DNA from: Linepithema humile
Taxonomy: Eukaryota > Arthropoda > Insecta > Hymenoptera > Formicidae
Direction: 5' to 3'
Assembly (NCBI RefSeq): GCF_040581485.1
Contig: NC_090128.1
Coordinates: forward strand, 15,863,431 to 15,927,430
DNA length: 64,000 nt
The notes beneath the pieces are model-generated. The model ran no database searches. It was not told the DNA's origin and was given only the letters and a program-made list of their open reading frames with translations. This document shows positions 33,676 to 43,132 of this stretch, piece by piece (position 1 is the first letter of the stretch; each line of letters starts with the position of its first letter). Both the position numbers and the translations under genes were made by a program.

Positions 33676-36292
33676 ACAAGTAACACTACCCAAATGTAAA
33701 TCACCGATTTTGATAATTTTTGAATATGTTGTAGTAGACGTAAAAATAAGACATACGTATTTTTTTTTATCGGCGGAAAACCATATTTACACCCCTTTAC
33801 ACCCCTTTAAATTTATGGGTATCGATTTAATTGTTTTGTATATAAGGATTTAGTATTTTCGGCCCGAACCAAATAAAATAGTTGCATCACCAAGAGATAT
33901 GAAAAATGGAAAATTTTCGACTCGGTTCGATCATTTTTAGGGGGTAAACTACCCCCTGTATTTGAAACAAAAATTTTAAAAATGCCCAGATAATTGCAAA
34001 TTTTATTCAAAAATTTTGAAAAAAATATATGTTACACTCGCATCCAAAACAAAAGTGAGACTGTTTGAGGATTTAAGGGTGACCACCCTTTTATCGAATT
34101 TCTTACGTAACATTTAAATTTATTCCGAAATAATGGTAAACAGTTTCATTTATCGTCAAATTAATTAATATTTACAAATTATAGTCTGATCAACCCTTCA
34201 ATTCTATAAGGGGTGAGGAAAAACCTACCCTTAATAAGAGTAAGAAACCAGGATCGAGATTAGAACACCGTTGAAACCCTTAACGATCAACGCGATTGTC
34301 CGAGAAACTTTCTTCTTTGAAATATGGACTGCAGGATGTGAATGTGAATGTGAGAAATGGGCCCCGGAGCATCTCATGTAAACAAAAGCCGCGAGCTAAG
34401 GAGTGAGGAGCGCTCGCCTGGCGACGGAGGCATTCATATTTCAAAGAAAAAAGTTTCTCGGCTTCATCAAAGTGGATTCACAATTTTAAAATAAAACACG
34501 GAATCGTATCCAGAAAAATTAATAAATTCACTACCCAAACGCTCTTATCAAAGAAAGATGATTTAGTACAAGAAGCAAATCAATTTGTATCCAAAATTAG
34601 GGAGCAAATCTCATTATTAGGAGCTGACAATGTTTATAATTCAGATCAGTCTGGTTTTAATTATGAATCACATGCAGGACGAACATTATCTTTCAAAGGA
34701 ACAGCAAAAGTTGAATGTTTAACACAATCGAAGAATTCATTAACACATAGCTATACCATACAACCGATTGTATCAGCTAGTGGATTACTCAAGTCGCCTT
34801 TATTTATTGTTTTACAAGAAACGGGTGGGCAGTTTGGACCTGTTGTTGAAATGAACATATATAAAGCAGAAAATATTGTCGTAGTACCTTCAAAATCTGG
34901 GAAATTATCATCTGACCTGGCAGTTCAATGGTACAAAGATATTTACTTATCTGTGGTTGATAAACAATCGGTTTTATGTTTAGATTCGTGGACAGGACAA
35001 ACAAAGAAAAATTTTGACAACGTTTGTCTAGAAGGCAAAGATGTCAATATTTTTACAATTCCTGCTGGGACAACTGGTATGATTCAACCCCTAGATGTTT
35101 ATGGATTCAGACCATGGAAAAATTTTTTAAAACATTTTTCAGATCTGGTAATTTTGTATGGCTTTGATGTCAATTTACATGCAAGAAACAATGTATTAAA
35201 ACTTCAGTCGCTGATTCATAACCAGTTTTCTTCAGCCAGGTTTGTAAACATGTTTAAATATGCATGGTATAAAAGTGGGTATATTCAAGAAAAACCACCT
35301 AAATGCAAGACTCCTGTCCGATACTGTTTTGAAAATTGTGATACATCTTGCAAGTATTGTGAAGATAATGCTTTAATTAGGTGCGCTTGGTGTACACATT
35401 ATATATGTTTTACTCATTTTTTTGATCCCAGCAATCAAAGCGTCCCTCATTATTGTAAAGACTATAAAGAATAGCCATTAATTAATATTACTAAAGTTAG
35501 TTATAATGTAACGTTTAATTAATTTAATTTTTTTTAATTGTTAAAATACAAATATAAAAATTAAAAAACAACATACAAATAAAAACACAAAAAAATTACA
35601 AAACAATAAACAAATAAAAAAAACAAAAAACCAAAAAAACCAAAAAAATAAAATAAAATGGGATCCACGCGGCCACGTCCCCGTCGTGATCCTGGGTAAT
35701 GCTAAGAGCCGCGATCCTGGTTTCTTACTCTTATTAAGGGTAGGTTTTTCCTCACCCCTTATAGAATTGAAGGGTTGATCAGACTATAATTTGTAAATAT
35801 TAATTAATTTGACGATAAATGAAACTGTTTACCATTATTTCGGAATAAATTTAAATGTTACGTAAGAAATTCGATAAAAGGGTGGTCACCCTTAAATCCT
35901 CAAACAGTCTCACTTTTGTTTTGGATGCGAGTGTAACATATATTTTTTTCAAAATTTTTGAATAAAATTTGCAATTATCTGGGCATTTTTAAAATTTTTG
36001 TTTCAAATACAGGGGGTAGTTTACCCCCTAAAAATGATCGAACCGAGTCGAAAATTTTCCATTTTTCATATCTCTTGGTGATGCAACTATTTTATTTGGT
36101 TCGGGCCGAAAATACTAAATCCTTATATACAAAACAATTAAATCGATACCCATAAATTTAAAGGGGTGTAAAGGGGTGTAAATATGGTTTTCCGCCGATA
36201 AAAAAAAATACGTATGTCTTATTTTTACGTCTACTACAACATATTCAAAAATTATCAAAATCGGTGATTTACATTTGGGTAGTGTTACTTGT
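33676..36292 (+). mobile_element. Pogo-like transposon with 581-bp inverted repeats, nested in the Polinton
   Basis: Left repeat 33676-34256 and right repeat 35712-36292 are equal in length and almost identical (ACAAGTAACACTACCC ... AAACCAGGATCG). Internal DDE_1 transposase frame, then A-rich filler. I find no clear duplicated target at the ends (left flank CTC, right flank CAG), which is odd for a TA-inserting pogo element. Confidence 0.85.
34431..35474 (+). pseudogene. DDE_1 (pogo/Tigger-type) transposase, 5'-truncated
   Basis: The frame is open from 34407 but has no ATG until 34851. It covers the CENP-B-type HTH (WIHNFKIKHGIVSRKI, about 34473), the first Asp (VYNSDQSGFNYESHAG, about 34630), the second Asp (VLCLDSWTGQT, about 34985) and the third (GTTGMIQPLDVYGFRPWK, about 35085). 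It ends in a Cys-rich zinc-binding-like tail (CKYCEDNALIRCAWC). The first HTH and start codon are missing, so it either uses an unseen exon or is truncated. No internal stop. Confidence 0.75.
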
Positions 36293-36354
36293 CAGTACGA
36301 CGAACGTAAACTTTTTACAATCGTTGGGATTCGTTGTGAGAAACGCTTAAAGAG

Positions 36355-37557
36355 ATGGATATACTCGACATCGTTGACGAGCCCGTCTTCGACGAGCGTA
36401 TCGTGAAATATGAGATGCACACGTACAATCCGTACGCTAACACGACGTTGGGACACAGCGACGAGATACGAATACCTATACAACAACAGGATTTGTACAC
36501 GTTGCCGTGTGAGAGTTTTCTCTACGTTGAAGGAAAACTCGTTATGAATCCTACCGGTGAGAATAGAGATGTCGTGTGTATTATGGGAAATAATTGTGTC
36601 GCGTTCATGTTTGAAGAAATGCGATACGAACTCGACGGAGTTGAAATCGATCGTAACAGAAACGCTGGAATAACAACGACGATCAAAAATTATATATCGC
36701 TGACGACGGAGAAGAGCAAGATGCTGAAATACGCATCGTGGAATCCGAATGGATATTCGTTGATCGATGGAAACTTTAATTTTTGCGTTCCGCTTAATGC
36801 TCTGTTTGGATTCTGCGAGGACTACAAGCGCATCGTGATCAACGCTCGTCACGAACTTGTATTGATACGATCGCGCAACGATAACAATTGTCTCGTAGGA
36901 CGAGCCGGTGCGAATCCGACGATCGAGCTACTCAAGATACAGTGGCGAATGCCTCACGTATCTCTGAGCGAAGTCAACAAGCTGTCTCTTCTTCGAACTT
37001 TGGAAAGCGGACGATATCTGAGCGTGTGCTTCCGTTCGTGGGATCTGTACGAGTTTCCTCTGCTGCAAAACACGACCAAGCATTCCTGGGCGATCAAAGC
37101 CGCGACGCAATTGGAAAAACCGCGATACGTAATCTTCGCTCTCCAAACCGGTCGAAAAAACGTACTGTCTGAAAACGCTGCGCAATTTGACGATTGTAAA
37201 CTCACCAATGTGAGACTGCATCTGAATTCAGATTTTTATCCGTACGACGACATGAACTTGGATTTCGACAGAAATCGATACGCTATACTGTACAACATGT
37301 ATGCGCGTTTCCGCAAAGCCTATTACGGACAGGACGATACGTATTTGGATATCGATGATTTCTTGATAACCGGTCCGTTCGTAGTCATAGATTGTTCGCG
37401 ACAAAACGACTCTGTCAAGAACGCCACCGTCGACGTGCGAATAGAATTTGATTGTAAGGAAAATATACCGGCCAACACCACCGCCTATTGTCTCGTTATA
37501 CACGATCGAATGGTCGAATATAATCCACTGAACAACATTGTGCGCAGACTCGTGTGA
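36355..37557 (+). CDS. mcp: Polinton major capsid protein
   Basis: 400 residues, intact. MDILDIVDEPVFDERI, then DEIRIPIQQQDLYTLPCESF, YELDGVEIDRNRNAGIT, FCEDYKRIVINARHELVLI, PHVSLSEVNKL and DFFL/VVIDCSRQNDSVKNATVD blocks match the double-jelly-roll capsid protein of insect Polintons as I know it. Three copies form the pseudo-hexagonal capsomer. The start at 36355 follows the end of the nested transposon by only 62 bp, so its native promoter/leader is probably separated from it by the insertion. Another gene follows 33 bp downstream. Confidence 0.8.
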   Translation: MDILDIVDEPVFDERIVKYEMHTYNPYANTTLGHSDEIRIPIQQQDLYTLPCESFLYVEGKLVMNPTGENRDVVCIMGNNCVAFMFEEMRYELDGVEIDRNRNAGITTTIKNYISLTTEKSKMLKYASWNPNGYSLIDGNFNFCVPLNALFGFCEDYKRIVINARHELVLIRSRNDNNCLVGRAGANPTIELLKIQWRMPHVSLSEVNKLSLLRTLESGRYLSVCFRSWDLYEFPLLQNTTKHSWAIKAATQLEKPRYVIFALQTGRKNVLSENAAQFDDCKLTNVRLHLNSDFYPYDDMNLDFDRNRYAILYNMYARFRKAYYGQDDTYLDIDDFLITGPFVVIDCSRQNDSVKNATVDVRIEFDCKENIPANTTAYCLVIHDRMVEYNPLNNIVRRLV

Positions 37558-37617
37558 AAAGTTATAAATTAGACGTGTGCGTACGCGGACATGTCAGTTT
37601 TCCGACGATCGACGACG

Positions 37618-38112
37618 ATGTCGAACGTACCAATTTTCGTCGACTTGCAAGGTTACGCGTTCAACAACATTTTTATCGTGAAAGAAGCAGCGGTACTTCG
37701 AGATGGCGAAACGCTGTCTCATTACGTATTTCGTGAACACGTACCGTGGTATCTGTTGACGAAATCGGAAAAATCGCTGGTGTGTTGGTTACGGATATAC
37801 CATCACGGCTTCCGATGGGAAGATGGACACGTCTCGTACAGTCGGATGAAAAGCCTCATCAACAACGCCATTGGTACGGAACCGCCTCTGATATACGTGA
37901 AAGGACTCGAGAAGAAAAAGTGGCTGTGTGAGATTTTGGAAGATGATGTAGAGATTGAAACGATCGATGCGGGTTACGAAGATATCGCACGCCTGACGAA
38001 CTTGGATGTAATCGGAACCTTGTGCTGCGCGTATCACACGAAACATTGCGCTATGCGGAATGTTTGCAAATTGTACAAGTGGTGGTTTGAGCGTAACAAA
38101 CGTGTAACATAA
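37618..38112 (+). CDS. Exonuclease-like (RNase H fold) Polinton protein
   Basis: The frame opens at 37591, but I prefer the ATG at 37618 (MSNVPIFVDLQGYAFNN), because the DLQG motif with following IVKEAAVL is the usual N-terminus of this insect mobile-element protein family. Acidic residues in FVDLQG and ETIDAGYEDI plus HHGFRWEDG give a DEDD-exonuclease-like pattern. C-terminal Cys/His cluster (CCAYHTKHCAMRNVC) could bind zinc. Function inferred weakly; no catalytic set confirmed. Confidence 0.6.
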   Translation: MSNVPIFVDLQGYAFNNIFIVKEAAVLRDGETLSHYVFREHVPWYLLTKSEKSLVCWLRIYHHGFRWEDGHVSYSRMKSLINNAIGTEPPLIYVKGLEKKKWLCEILEDDVEIETIDAGYEDIARLTNLDVIGTLCCAYHTKHCAMRNVCKLYKWWFERNKRVT

Positions 38113-38131
38113 CAATGATTTATATTAATAA

Positions 38132-38240
38132 AATGATTTATATCATACGACTTTTATTCCACCACAGTTATACGATCCTCGTGACATATGATCTGTCGCT
38201 TATCTCGCAATAGGATAGGTCAGTGAATAGGATGGGAAAA
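38132..38240. repeat. Dispersed Polinton repeat, copy 1 of 3
   Basis: CGACTTTTATTCCACC.CAG, TTATACGATCCTCGTGA and TCTGTCGCTTATCTCGC occur here, at 40378-40447 (partial) and at 41160-41262. Follows the last virion gene; may hold 3'-end or regulatory signals. Confidence 0.85.
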
Positions 38241-38587
38241 GTCTGGTAAAAAAAATAAAAAATTAATTTATTTAATATGAATAATATTTATTAAAAAAAC
38301 AATTAAAAAAAATATATGTACATTTAAGCAAACAGAATTTTTTTTTTCAATTGCAAAAAAAAAGTTCTTTCCTCGCGAGGAATCGACTGGTGAAACCGAC
38401 GACTTCGAAAGCGTGTCGCAGGAACCTCGCCCGACCAAGTTTCCTCCGACTCTTCTTCTCTACCACCTGTTTGAACTGCAAAAAGTCAAAATTAAAAAAA
38501 AATTAATGAATTAATTAAAAAATTTGAGTATGAAAATACTCACCTCTCGATTTTCTTCTTTTTATTTTACTCCCCCGTTTGAAAATT

Positions 38588-39220
38588 CTAATCGGAAGAG
38601 TAAGACATCACAGAGGGGCTGTATCCTGTGAAAATTTTAATGTTTAAAAAAAAAATTCAAACATAAAAGTAACTGTAAAAATTTTCAATCTTTCTTACCT
38701 CTGTCACCCATTCCCCATCCGTCTTGCGTGTAGCCTTCCTCATCCCCTCCTTCATAAGTCCTCTCCTCTTCCTCTTCCTGCTCTTCTTCCTCATCCCCTC
38801 CTTCATAAGTCCTCTCCTCTTCCTCTTCCTGCTCTTCTTCCTCTTCCTGCTCTTCTTCCTCGCGAAGTGAGCTCATCGATTCGTCACTCACGAGATCGAC
38901 GAGCTCAGGCGTCAGAACAATTCGAGCGCGAGCTAAAACATTAAATTTTTTTTTGTAAAATTTCCTACTATAAAAATCGATGCTGTTATTTCATATAAAT
39001 AATGTATACAGCGACTTACACGAGGGTCCGGCCTCAGGCGAGGTATCCGCTCGACGTCTTACCCCGAGACGTCGAGTAGCTCGCTCGTCGTGGTTTCGAC
39101 GCGTACCACGCACCACACCCTCCACCACCATAGTTTTTTTAGATGTTGGATGTTGTAGCGTTCCTAAAAAATAATAATTTTAATTTTTTAAAACTTTGTT
39201 TTAATATTCATAATAAAAAG

Positions 39221-39256
<36 letters not shown>

Positions 39257-39578
39257 TACCATTTTTTACAGCATCATTATAGCAATACGACAGCCAGGTG
39301 ATATAACCTCCCGCATCCTCTTCAGCATCGCTGTAAATACGTCTCATTTCGACAATTTCCCCAGCAATAATCAAGAGCTGAGGATAATTCGAAAAATGTC
39401 CCAACCGAAATAACACAGCGAGCACCGCGCTAGGGCACGCACCCGCAAACTTTGCGAATACCGTATAATTATCATCGTCGTTGTCGGACAACGACGATAA
39501 ATAATTATCAACGCATAGCCCGTTTAAGCTATGCGTCAATCGCAAACACAAATCGATTATTTTCCGACAACTAGACAT
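38588..39578 (-). CDS. Four-exon Polinton gene with Glu-rich repeats
   Basis: Exons 39578-39260, 39163-39020, 38932-38699 and 38625-38588, all introns phase 1 with GT-AG ends, give a 244-residue protein. Exon 1 encodes a globular part (LCLRLTHSLNGLCVDNYLSS ... AKFAGACPSAVLAVLFRLGH), exon 2 an Arg-rich stretch, exon 3 two copies of an acidic block (EEEQEEEEE, RTYEGGDEE). Intron 1 begins GTAAG followed by T34. Promoter GGGTATATAAG at 39665-39655. Further splice-site pairs at 38545/38477 suggest alternative 3' exons. I recognise no domain; position at the right end next to the other spliced gene suggests host-interaction or regulation (inference). Confidence 0.6.
39221..39254 (-). repeat. 34-nt homopolymer beside a 5' splice site
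   Basis: A34 on the plus strand, T34 on the coding strand, starting five bases after the exon-1 donor of the four-exon gene. Confidence 0.95.
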
Positions 39579-39654
39579 TTTTTTTAAACGAATAACTACG
39601 TTACGAACTTTGTGAACAACGAAGATCTATTATGAATGCAGTACTTAATCCCGA

Positions 39655-39665
39655 CTTATATACCC
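39655..39665 (-). promoter_or_regulatory. TATA promoter of the four-exon gene
   Basis: GGGTATATAAG read on the minus strand, 77 bp before the ATG. Confidence 0.8.
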
Positions 39666-39706
39666 TTACATCAAAGATGCCGCTAAATCTTATTATAATC
39701 TTATTA

Positions 39707-40026
39707 TATTCGCCGCTAACTAACATTCGTATCGATATCCACTATAGTTTACAACAATATAGTTCTTTATAATATGCTGAAGACGAGATGACTCGCTCGA
39801 CAGTAGCATCTCCTTTTCGAGGAATAGTAATCGCGGATCTAAGGTTTCGCCAGGACGATAGGTGCTAAGCTATTCGTCGCTAACTAACATTCATATCAAT
39901 ATCCACTATAGTTTACAACAATAAAATTCTTTATAATATGTCGAAGACGAGATGACTCGCTCGACAGTAGCATCTCCTTTTCGAGGAATAGTAATCGCGG
40001 ATCTAAGGTTTCGCCAGGACGATAGG
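39707..40026. repeat. Tandem 164-bp duplication
   Basis: 39707-39862 and 39871-40026 are near-identical (TATTCG.CGCTAACTAACATT ... CGCCAGGACGATAGG). Non-coding, between two divergent right-end genes. Confidence 0.9.
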
Positions 40027-40039
40027 CCAGCGTATGATA

Positions 40040-40620
40040 TTTCCATCTATTCAACGTCTATCGTACGTCTTTTAACGTCAATCGAACTACTTTTAACATC
40101 TATGTAACATCTTTTAACGTATTGTTGAACGTCTTACGTACAACTTTTAACATCTATTGTACGTCTTTGAACGTCAATCGAACTACTTTTAACATCTATT
40201 GAACGTCTATCGTACGCCTCTCGTACATCTTTGAACGTCTATCGTACGTCTTTGAACGTCTATCGAACGTCTCTCGTACGTCTATCGAACGTGTATTGTA
40301 CGTCTTTGAACGTCTATCGTACGTCTTTGAACGTCTATTGAACATCTATGGAACGTCTATCGTACATCTTTGAACATCTCTCGTATGATTTTTATTCCAC
40401 CTCAGTTATACGATCCTCGTGATATATGCTCTGTCGCTTATCTCGCGAAGAGATTATTCGTAAGAACATCTATCGTACGTCTTTTTGAACGTCTATCGAA
40501 CGTCTTTGAACGTCTATCGAACGTCTTTTAACGTATTGTTGAACATCTTACGTACATCTTTTGTACATCTTTTCAACATTACTTAAACCACTTTTAACAT
40601 CTATCGAACGTATTTTAACG
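40040..40620. repeat. Helically phased 10/11-bp repeat array
   Basis: Dozens of units of the form (A/T)ACGTCT(A/T)T.G, mostly alternating 11-bp AACGTCTATCG and 10-bp TACGTCTTTG, i.e. close to 10.5 bp per unit. Interrupted at 40378-40465 by dispersed repeat copy 2. It lies upstream of the small gene at 40737. Confidence 0.85.
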
Positions 40621-40662
40621 TTTATTACTACAGCGAAATTGACGTTTTTTTTTGCGTCGAGC

Positions 40663-40673
40663 TGTATATAAGG
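40663..40673 (+). promoter_or_regulatory. TATA promoter of the 49-residue gene
   Basis: TGTATATAAGG, 64 bp before the ATG, followed by an ATCAGTTC initiator-like sequence. Confidence 0.75.
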
Positions 40674-40736
40674 TGTGCGGAAGAGAGTAATTTATCAGTT
40701 CAAAGTGTGCACGCAGTGGAGAAAAAAGTATAGAAA

Positions 40737-40886
40737 ATGGAGCGTGATCAGAATAGAAAAAATTCCGAATACGAGAAGTGTAAAGATTGCGGAGTGTACC
40801 ACAAGCCGATAGCTGTGGTCGAGCCTCGTCCGAGGACGACTCAAGCGCCTCCCCCCGTTCCCCCTCGTAATCGTGAAAGGCGTTAG
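40737..40886 (+). CDS. 49-residue Polinton protein, Pro/Arg-rich
   Basis: MERDQNRKNSEYEKCKDCGV start, one CxxC pair, then a Pro-rich tail with PPPVPPR that resembles an SH3-ligand core. The upstream TATA box at the standard distance makes it a credible gene despite its size. Function unknown. Confidence 0.55.
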   Translation: MERDQNRKNSEYEKCKDCGVYHKPIAVVEPRPRTTQAPPPVPPRNRERR

Positions 40887-41159
40887 AGGCTCAGTTGAAA
40901 CAATTTTTTTTCATCTATGTAACATCTTTTACAAAATTATGAATAAAATTTGCTAATATTAATCTTATTGCGATTTTTTCTCCTTTCACCTCCCATCCTT
41001 AAATTACATATTAAGTTTAGATTAAAGTTCCTATTAAATTTATATTTTACCGCGGATAATTCGTATTAAAAAGAAAACTTGAAGTATATTATTGGTGTTT
41101 AGAATAAATGTATAACTTAATTATTTCACTCTATATCATTCGTCGTAAATAAAAGAAAA

Positions 41160-41262
41160 AATGATTTATATCGTACGACTTTTATTCCACCTCAGTTATA
41201 CGATCCTCGTGACATATGATCTGTCGCTTATCTCGCGGTAGGATAGGTCAGTGAATAAGATG
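41160..41262. repeat. Dispersed Polinton repeat, copy 3
   Basis: Near-identical to 38132-38240. Confidence 0.85.
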
Positions 41263-41471
41263 AGGCACAGGAATAAATAATTCAAATTATTTTTATTTAA
41301 TATGAATAAGTTTATTTTAATAAAACTTTTGAAATTGTTTATTTAAATGGTCCGCTACAACGGTGTAACTTGACTCGCGATAAGTCGGTACAATCGACGC
41401 GTTCTCTTATATTACTACAGCGGGATGATGATAAAAAAAAACTTACATTTTAAATATAAAAATTTTTTATT

Positions 41472-42063
41472 TCAATATTCGCATACAAACATTTCCGACA
41501 TTTCGTCGACACAACACATCAATTGTACGATGCCTAAGTACTCGACTTGCGTCTTACATTTTGATAACAATTTTTCGAAGCGATCCCGACCATACGTCTG
41601 ATACAATTGTCGAATATACTTCTCCGGAAGCGGTAGATCGCTCAATAGGTATCTGCTTGCGACGTTCTGGTTTATGACCTTCCTGGCGAGTTCAACGAGA
41701 CTCCTCGGCTGTCGCATCGTGGTGATCCTGAAACATTTTACAATACACCTAAATATCTACTCGCTGAATATTTCTCACTTTCTATTTTTAGAGATATTTT
41801 TCTCACCTAATTTGCACAGAGCAATCTTTAACGTATGGCGCGGGTCCGTCGATGTGGTCGCGCTGCCACGGTTGATTGTGATGTTCCTTGCACCGACGGT
41901 AACCCTGCACTTCCGGGTCCACTCTTACGTGTTCCGGAAGTTTCTCCCACACTTGGTCCACGAACCGAGCAAACTTGCTTAATAAAATCACCTTTGGCAC
42001 AAATTCTAACTCCGCTGCTGTTAAATTGAGAATATCGCGTTCATCCGAGAGTGCGATGAACAT
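41472..42063 (-). CDS. Two-exon Polinton right-end gene, unknown function
   Basis: Exons 42063-41807 and 41727-41472 join in phase 2 across a 79-bp intron to a 170-residue protein. Exon 2 begins RQPRSLVELARKVI and has SDLPLPEKYIRQLYQTYG, faintly like a SOCS box (SLxxLxR ... LPLP), which in other proteins recruits Elongin/Cullin ubiquitin ligases; this resemblance is weak. The promoter is in line with the right inverted repeat (42096-42106), mirroring the left-end gene. Confidence 0.65.
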
Positions 42064-42095
42064 TTCGACTGTTATACCACTCGTTCTTCGCGGGC

Positions 42096-42106
42096 CTTAT
42101 ATACCC
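42096..42106 (-). promoter_or_regulatory. TATA promoter of the right-end gene
   Basis: GGGTATATAAG on the minus strand, just inside the right inverted repeat, 33 bp before the ATG. Confidence 0.8.
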
Positions 42107-42112
42107 TTATTG

Positions 42113-42549
42113 TATAAACATTGCGATGATGCATTCCGACAACATGGCGCTCCACTTTGATGCGCAGAGAAAAACCAAAGGATCTAAACAGTTCTCGGAA
42201 TCCTTTAACAATGATACATTCCGACAACATGGCGCTCCACTTTGATGCGCAGAGAAAAACCAAAGGATCTAAACAGTTCTCGGAATCCCTATCTCTTCCA
42301 GGAATCCTTATCTCTCGACGACTCATGTTTGTATTAACAATCCTTATCTTATCTCTTCCGGGAATCCCGGAAATCCCCCACTTCCAGGAATTATTGTTAT
42401 CTGATACTCCCCACCACTCCTAAATTACCCCCTCTCCTCCAAAACGATGACGTCATTACCCCCTCCACTGTTATCTGATACCCCTCTTCCCCTCTTCACC
42501 CGCACCCCCCTCATTGCCCCTGGGTTAGAACCCCCATAGTATAACTACT
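42113..42549 (-). repeat. Polinton terminal inverted repeat, right
   Basis: Partner of 22592-23028, same length, three substitutions by eye. Confidence 0.95.
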
Positions 42550-42555
42550 ATTGTA
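42550..42555. repeat. Polinton target-site duplication, right (ATTGTA)
   Basis: Identical to 22586-22591. Confidence 0.95.
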
Positions 42556-42779
42556 ACTAAATATTATTTGCTATAAAAAATGTTAATTTGTCTCAAATAA
42601 ATTTACTTTTTTAGCAAGAATTAAACGAAATTTTTTTTACAATTAATTAGAAAAATGAGATATACTTTACAGAAATACATATTTCATTATCACAATCAAA
42701 TTTGTTTATTACAAATAAATATCGAGGGAAATGTCACAAATAACCATTTGCTTCTAAAAATTTCGATTTCTTTTCCTCA

Positions 42780-43132
42780 GTGTATAAGGTAAGTCCTCCC
42801 ATCGCGGCGTCTTCCTTTTCCCCCCCGAATGTGAAACGGGGGTGTCTCGAGTAATTCGGGTCCTCCCTTCAAGGGGTGGATTCACCCGAAATCGCACACT
42901 TGTCTAACGACATCGCGGCGTCCTCAGCCGGGCTAAGTGCCGGAGACGGGGGAGACTTCTCGTGCTGGGCGTTTTCGTAACGCGTAAGTCGCGCTCGCAA
43001 AACCGGTAAAATTTCCTGAATGCTTAATCCCCTATCCGATAAGTGTTGTCGCACTTGTTATGCGATGGTCAGATCGTAAATCCACTGATGAGGATTACTA
43101 TCCTTCCTCATGGGGGATAAGAAAAATTATCC
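42780..43132 (-). pseudogene. LTR-retrotransposon gag, N-terminal fragment
   Basis: On the minus strand a SAP-like helix pair (VRQHLSDRGLSIQEILPVLR, then ARLTRYENA) is typical of the N-terminus of insect gypsy-type Gag proteins. The frame from ATG (about 43109) has a TAA after 17 codons and a TGA after ...SGESTP, and it fades out near 42770 without protease or polymerase genes. Degenerate remnant. Confidence 0.5.

Larger units (their letters stand above)
22592..42549 (+). mobile_element. Maverick/Polinton element, 19,958 bp
   Basis: Bounded by 437-bp inverted repeats starting AGTAGTTATACTATGGGGG and by a perfect 6-bp duplication. It carries the Polinton core set: protein-primed polymerase B, retroviral-type integrase, packaging ATPase, adenovirus-like protease, penton-like and major capsid proteins, plus lineage genes, several with introns. 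A 2,617-bp pogo-like element is nested at 33676-36292, so the Polinton itself was about 17.3 kb. Polintons replicate through their own polymerase and are thought to make virions in some lineages (relatives are called adintoviruses). Several replication genes here are broken, so this copy is probably not autonomous. Confidence 0.95.

Noticed and set aside
33813..34010. 65-residue frame, identical at 35958-36155
   Set aside because: Mirror frames in the two long inverted repeats of the pogo-like element.
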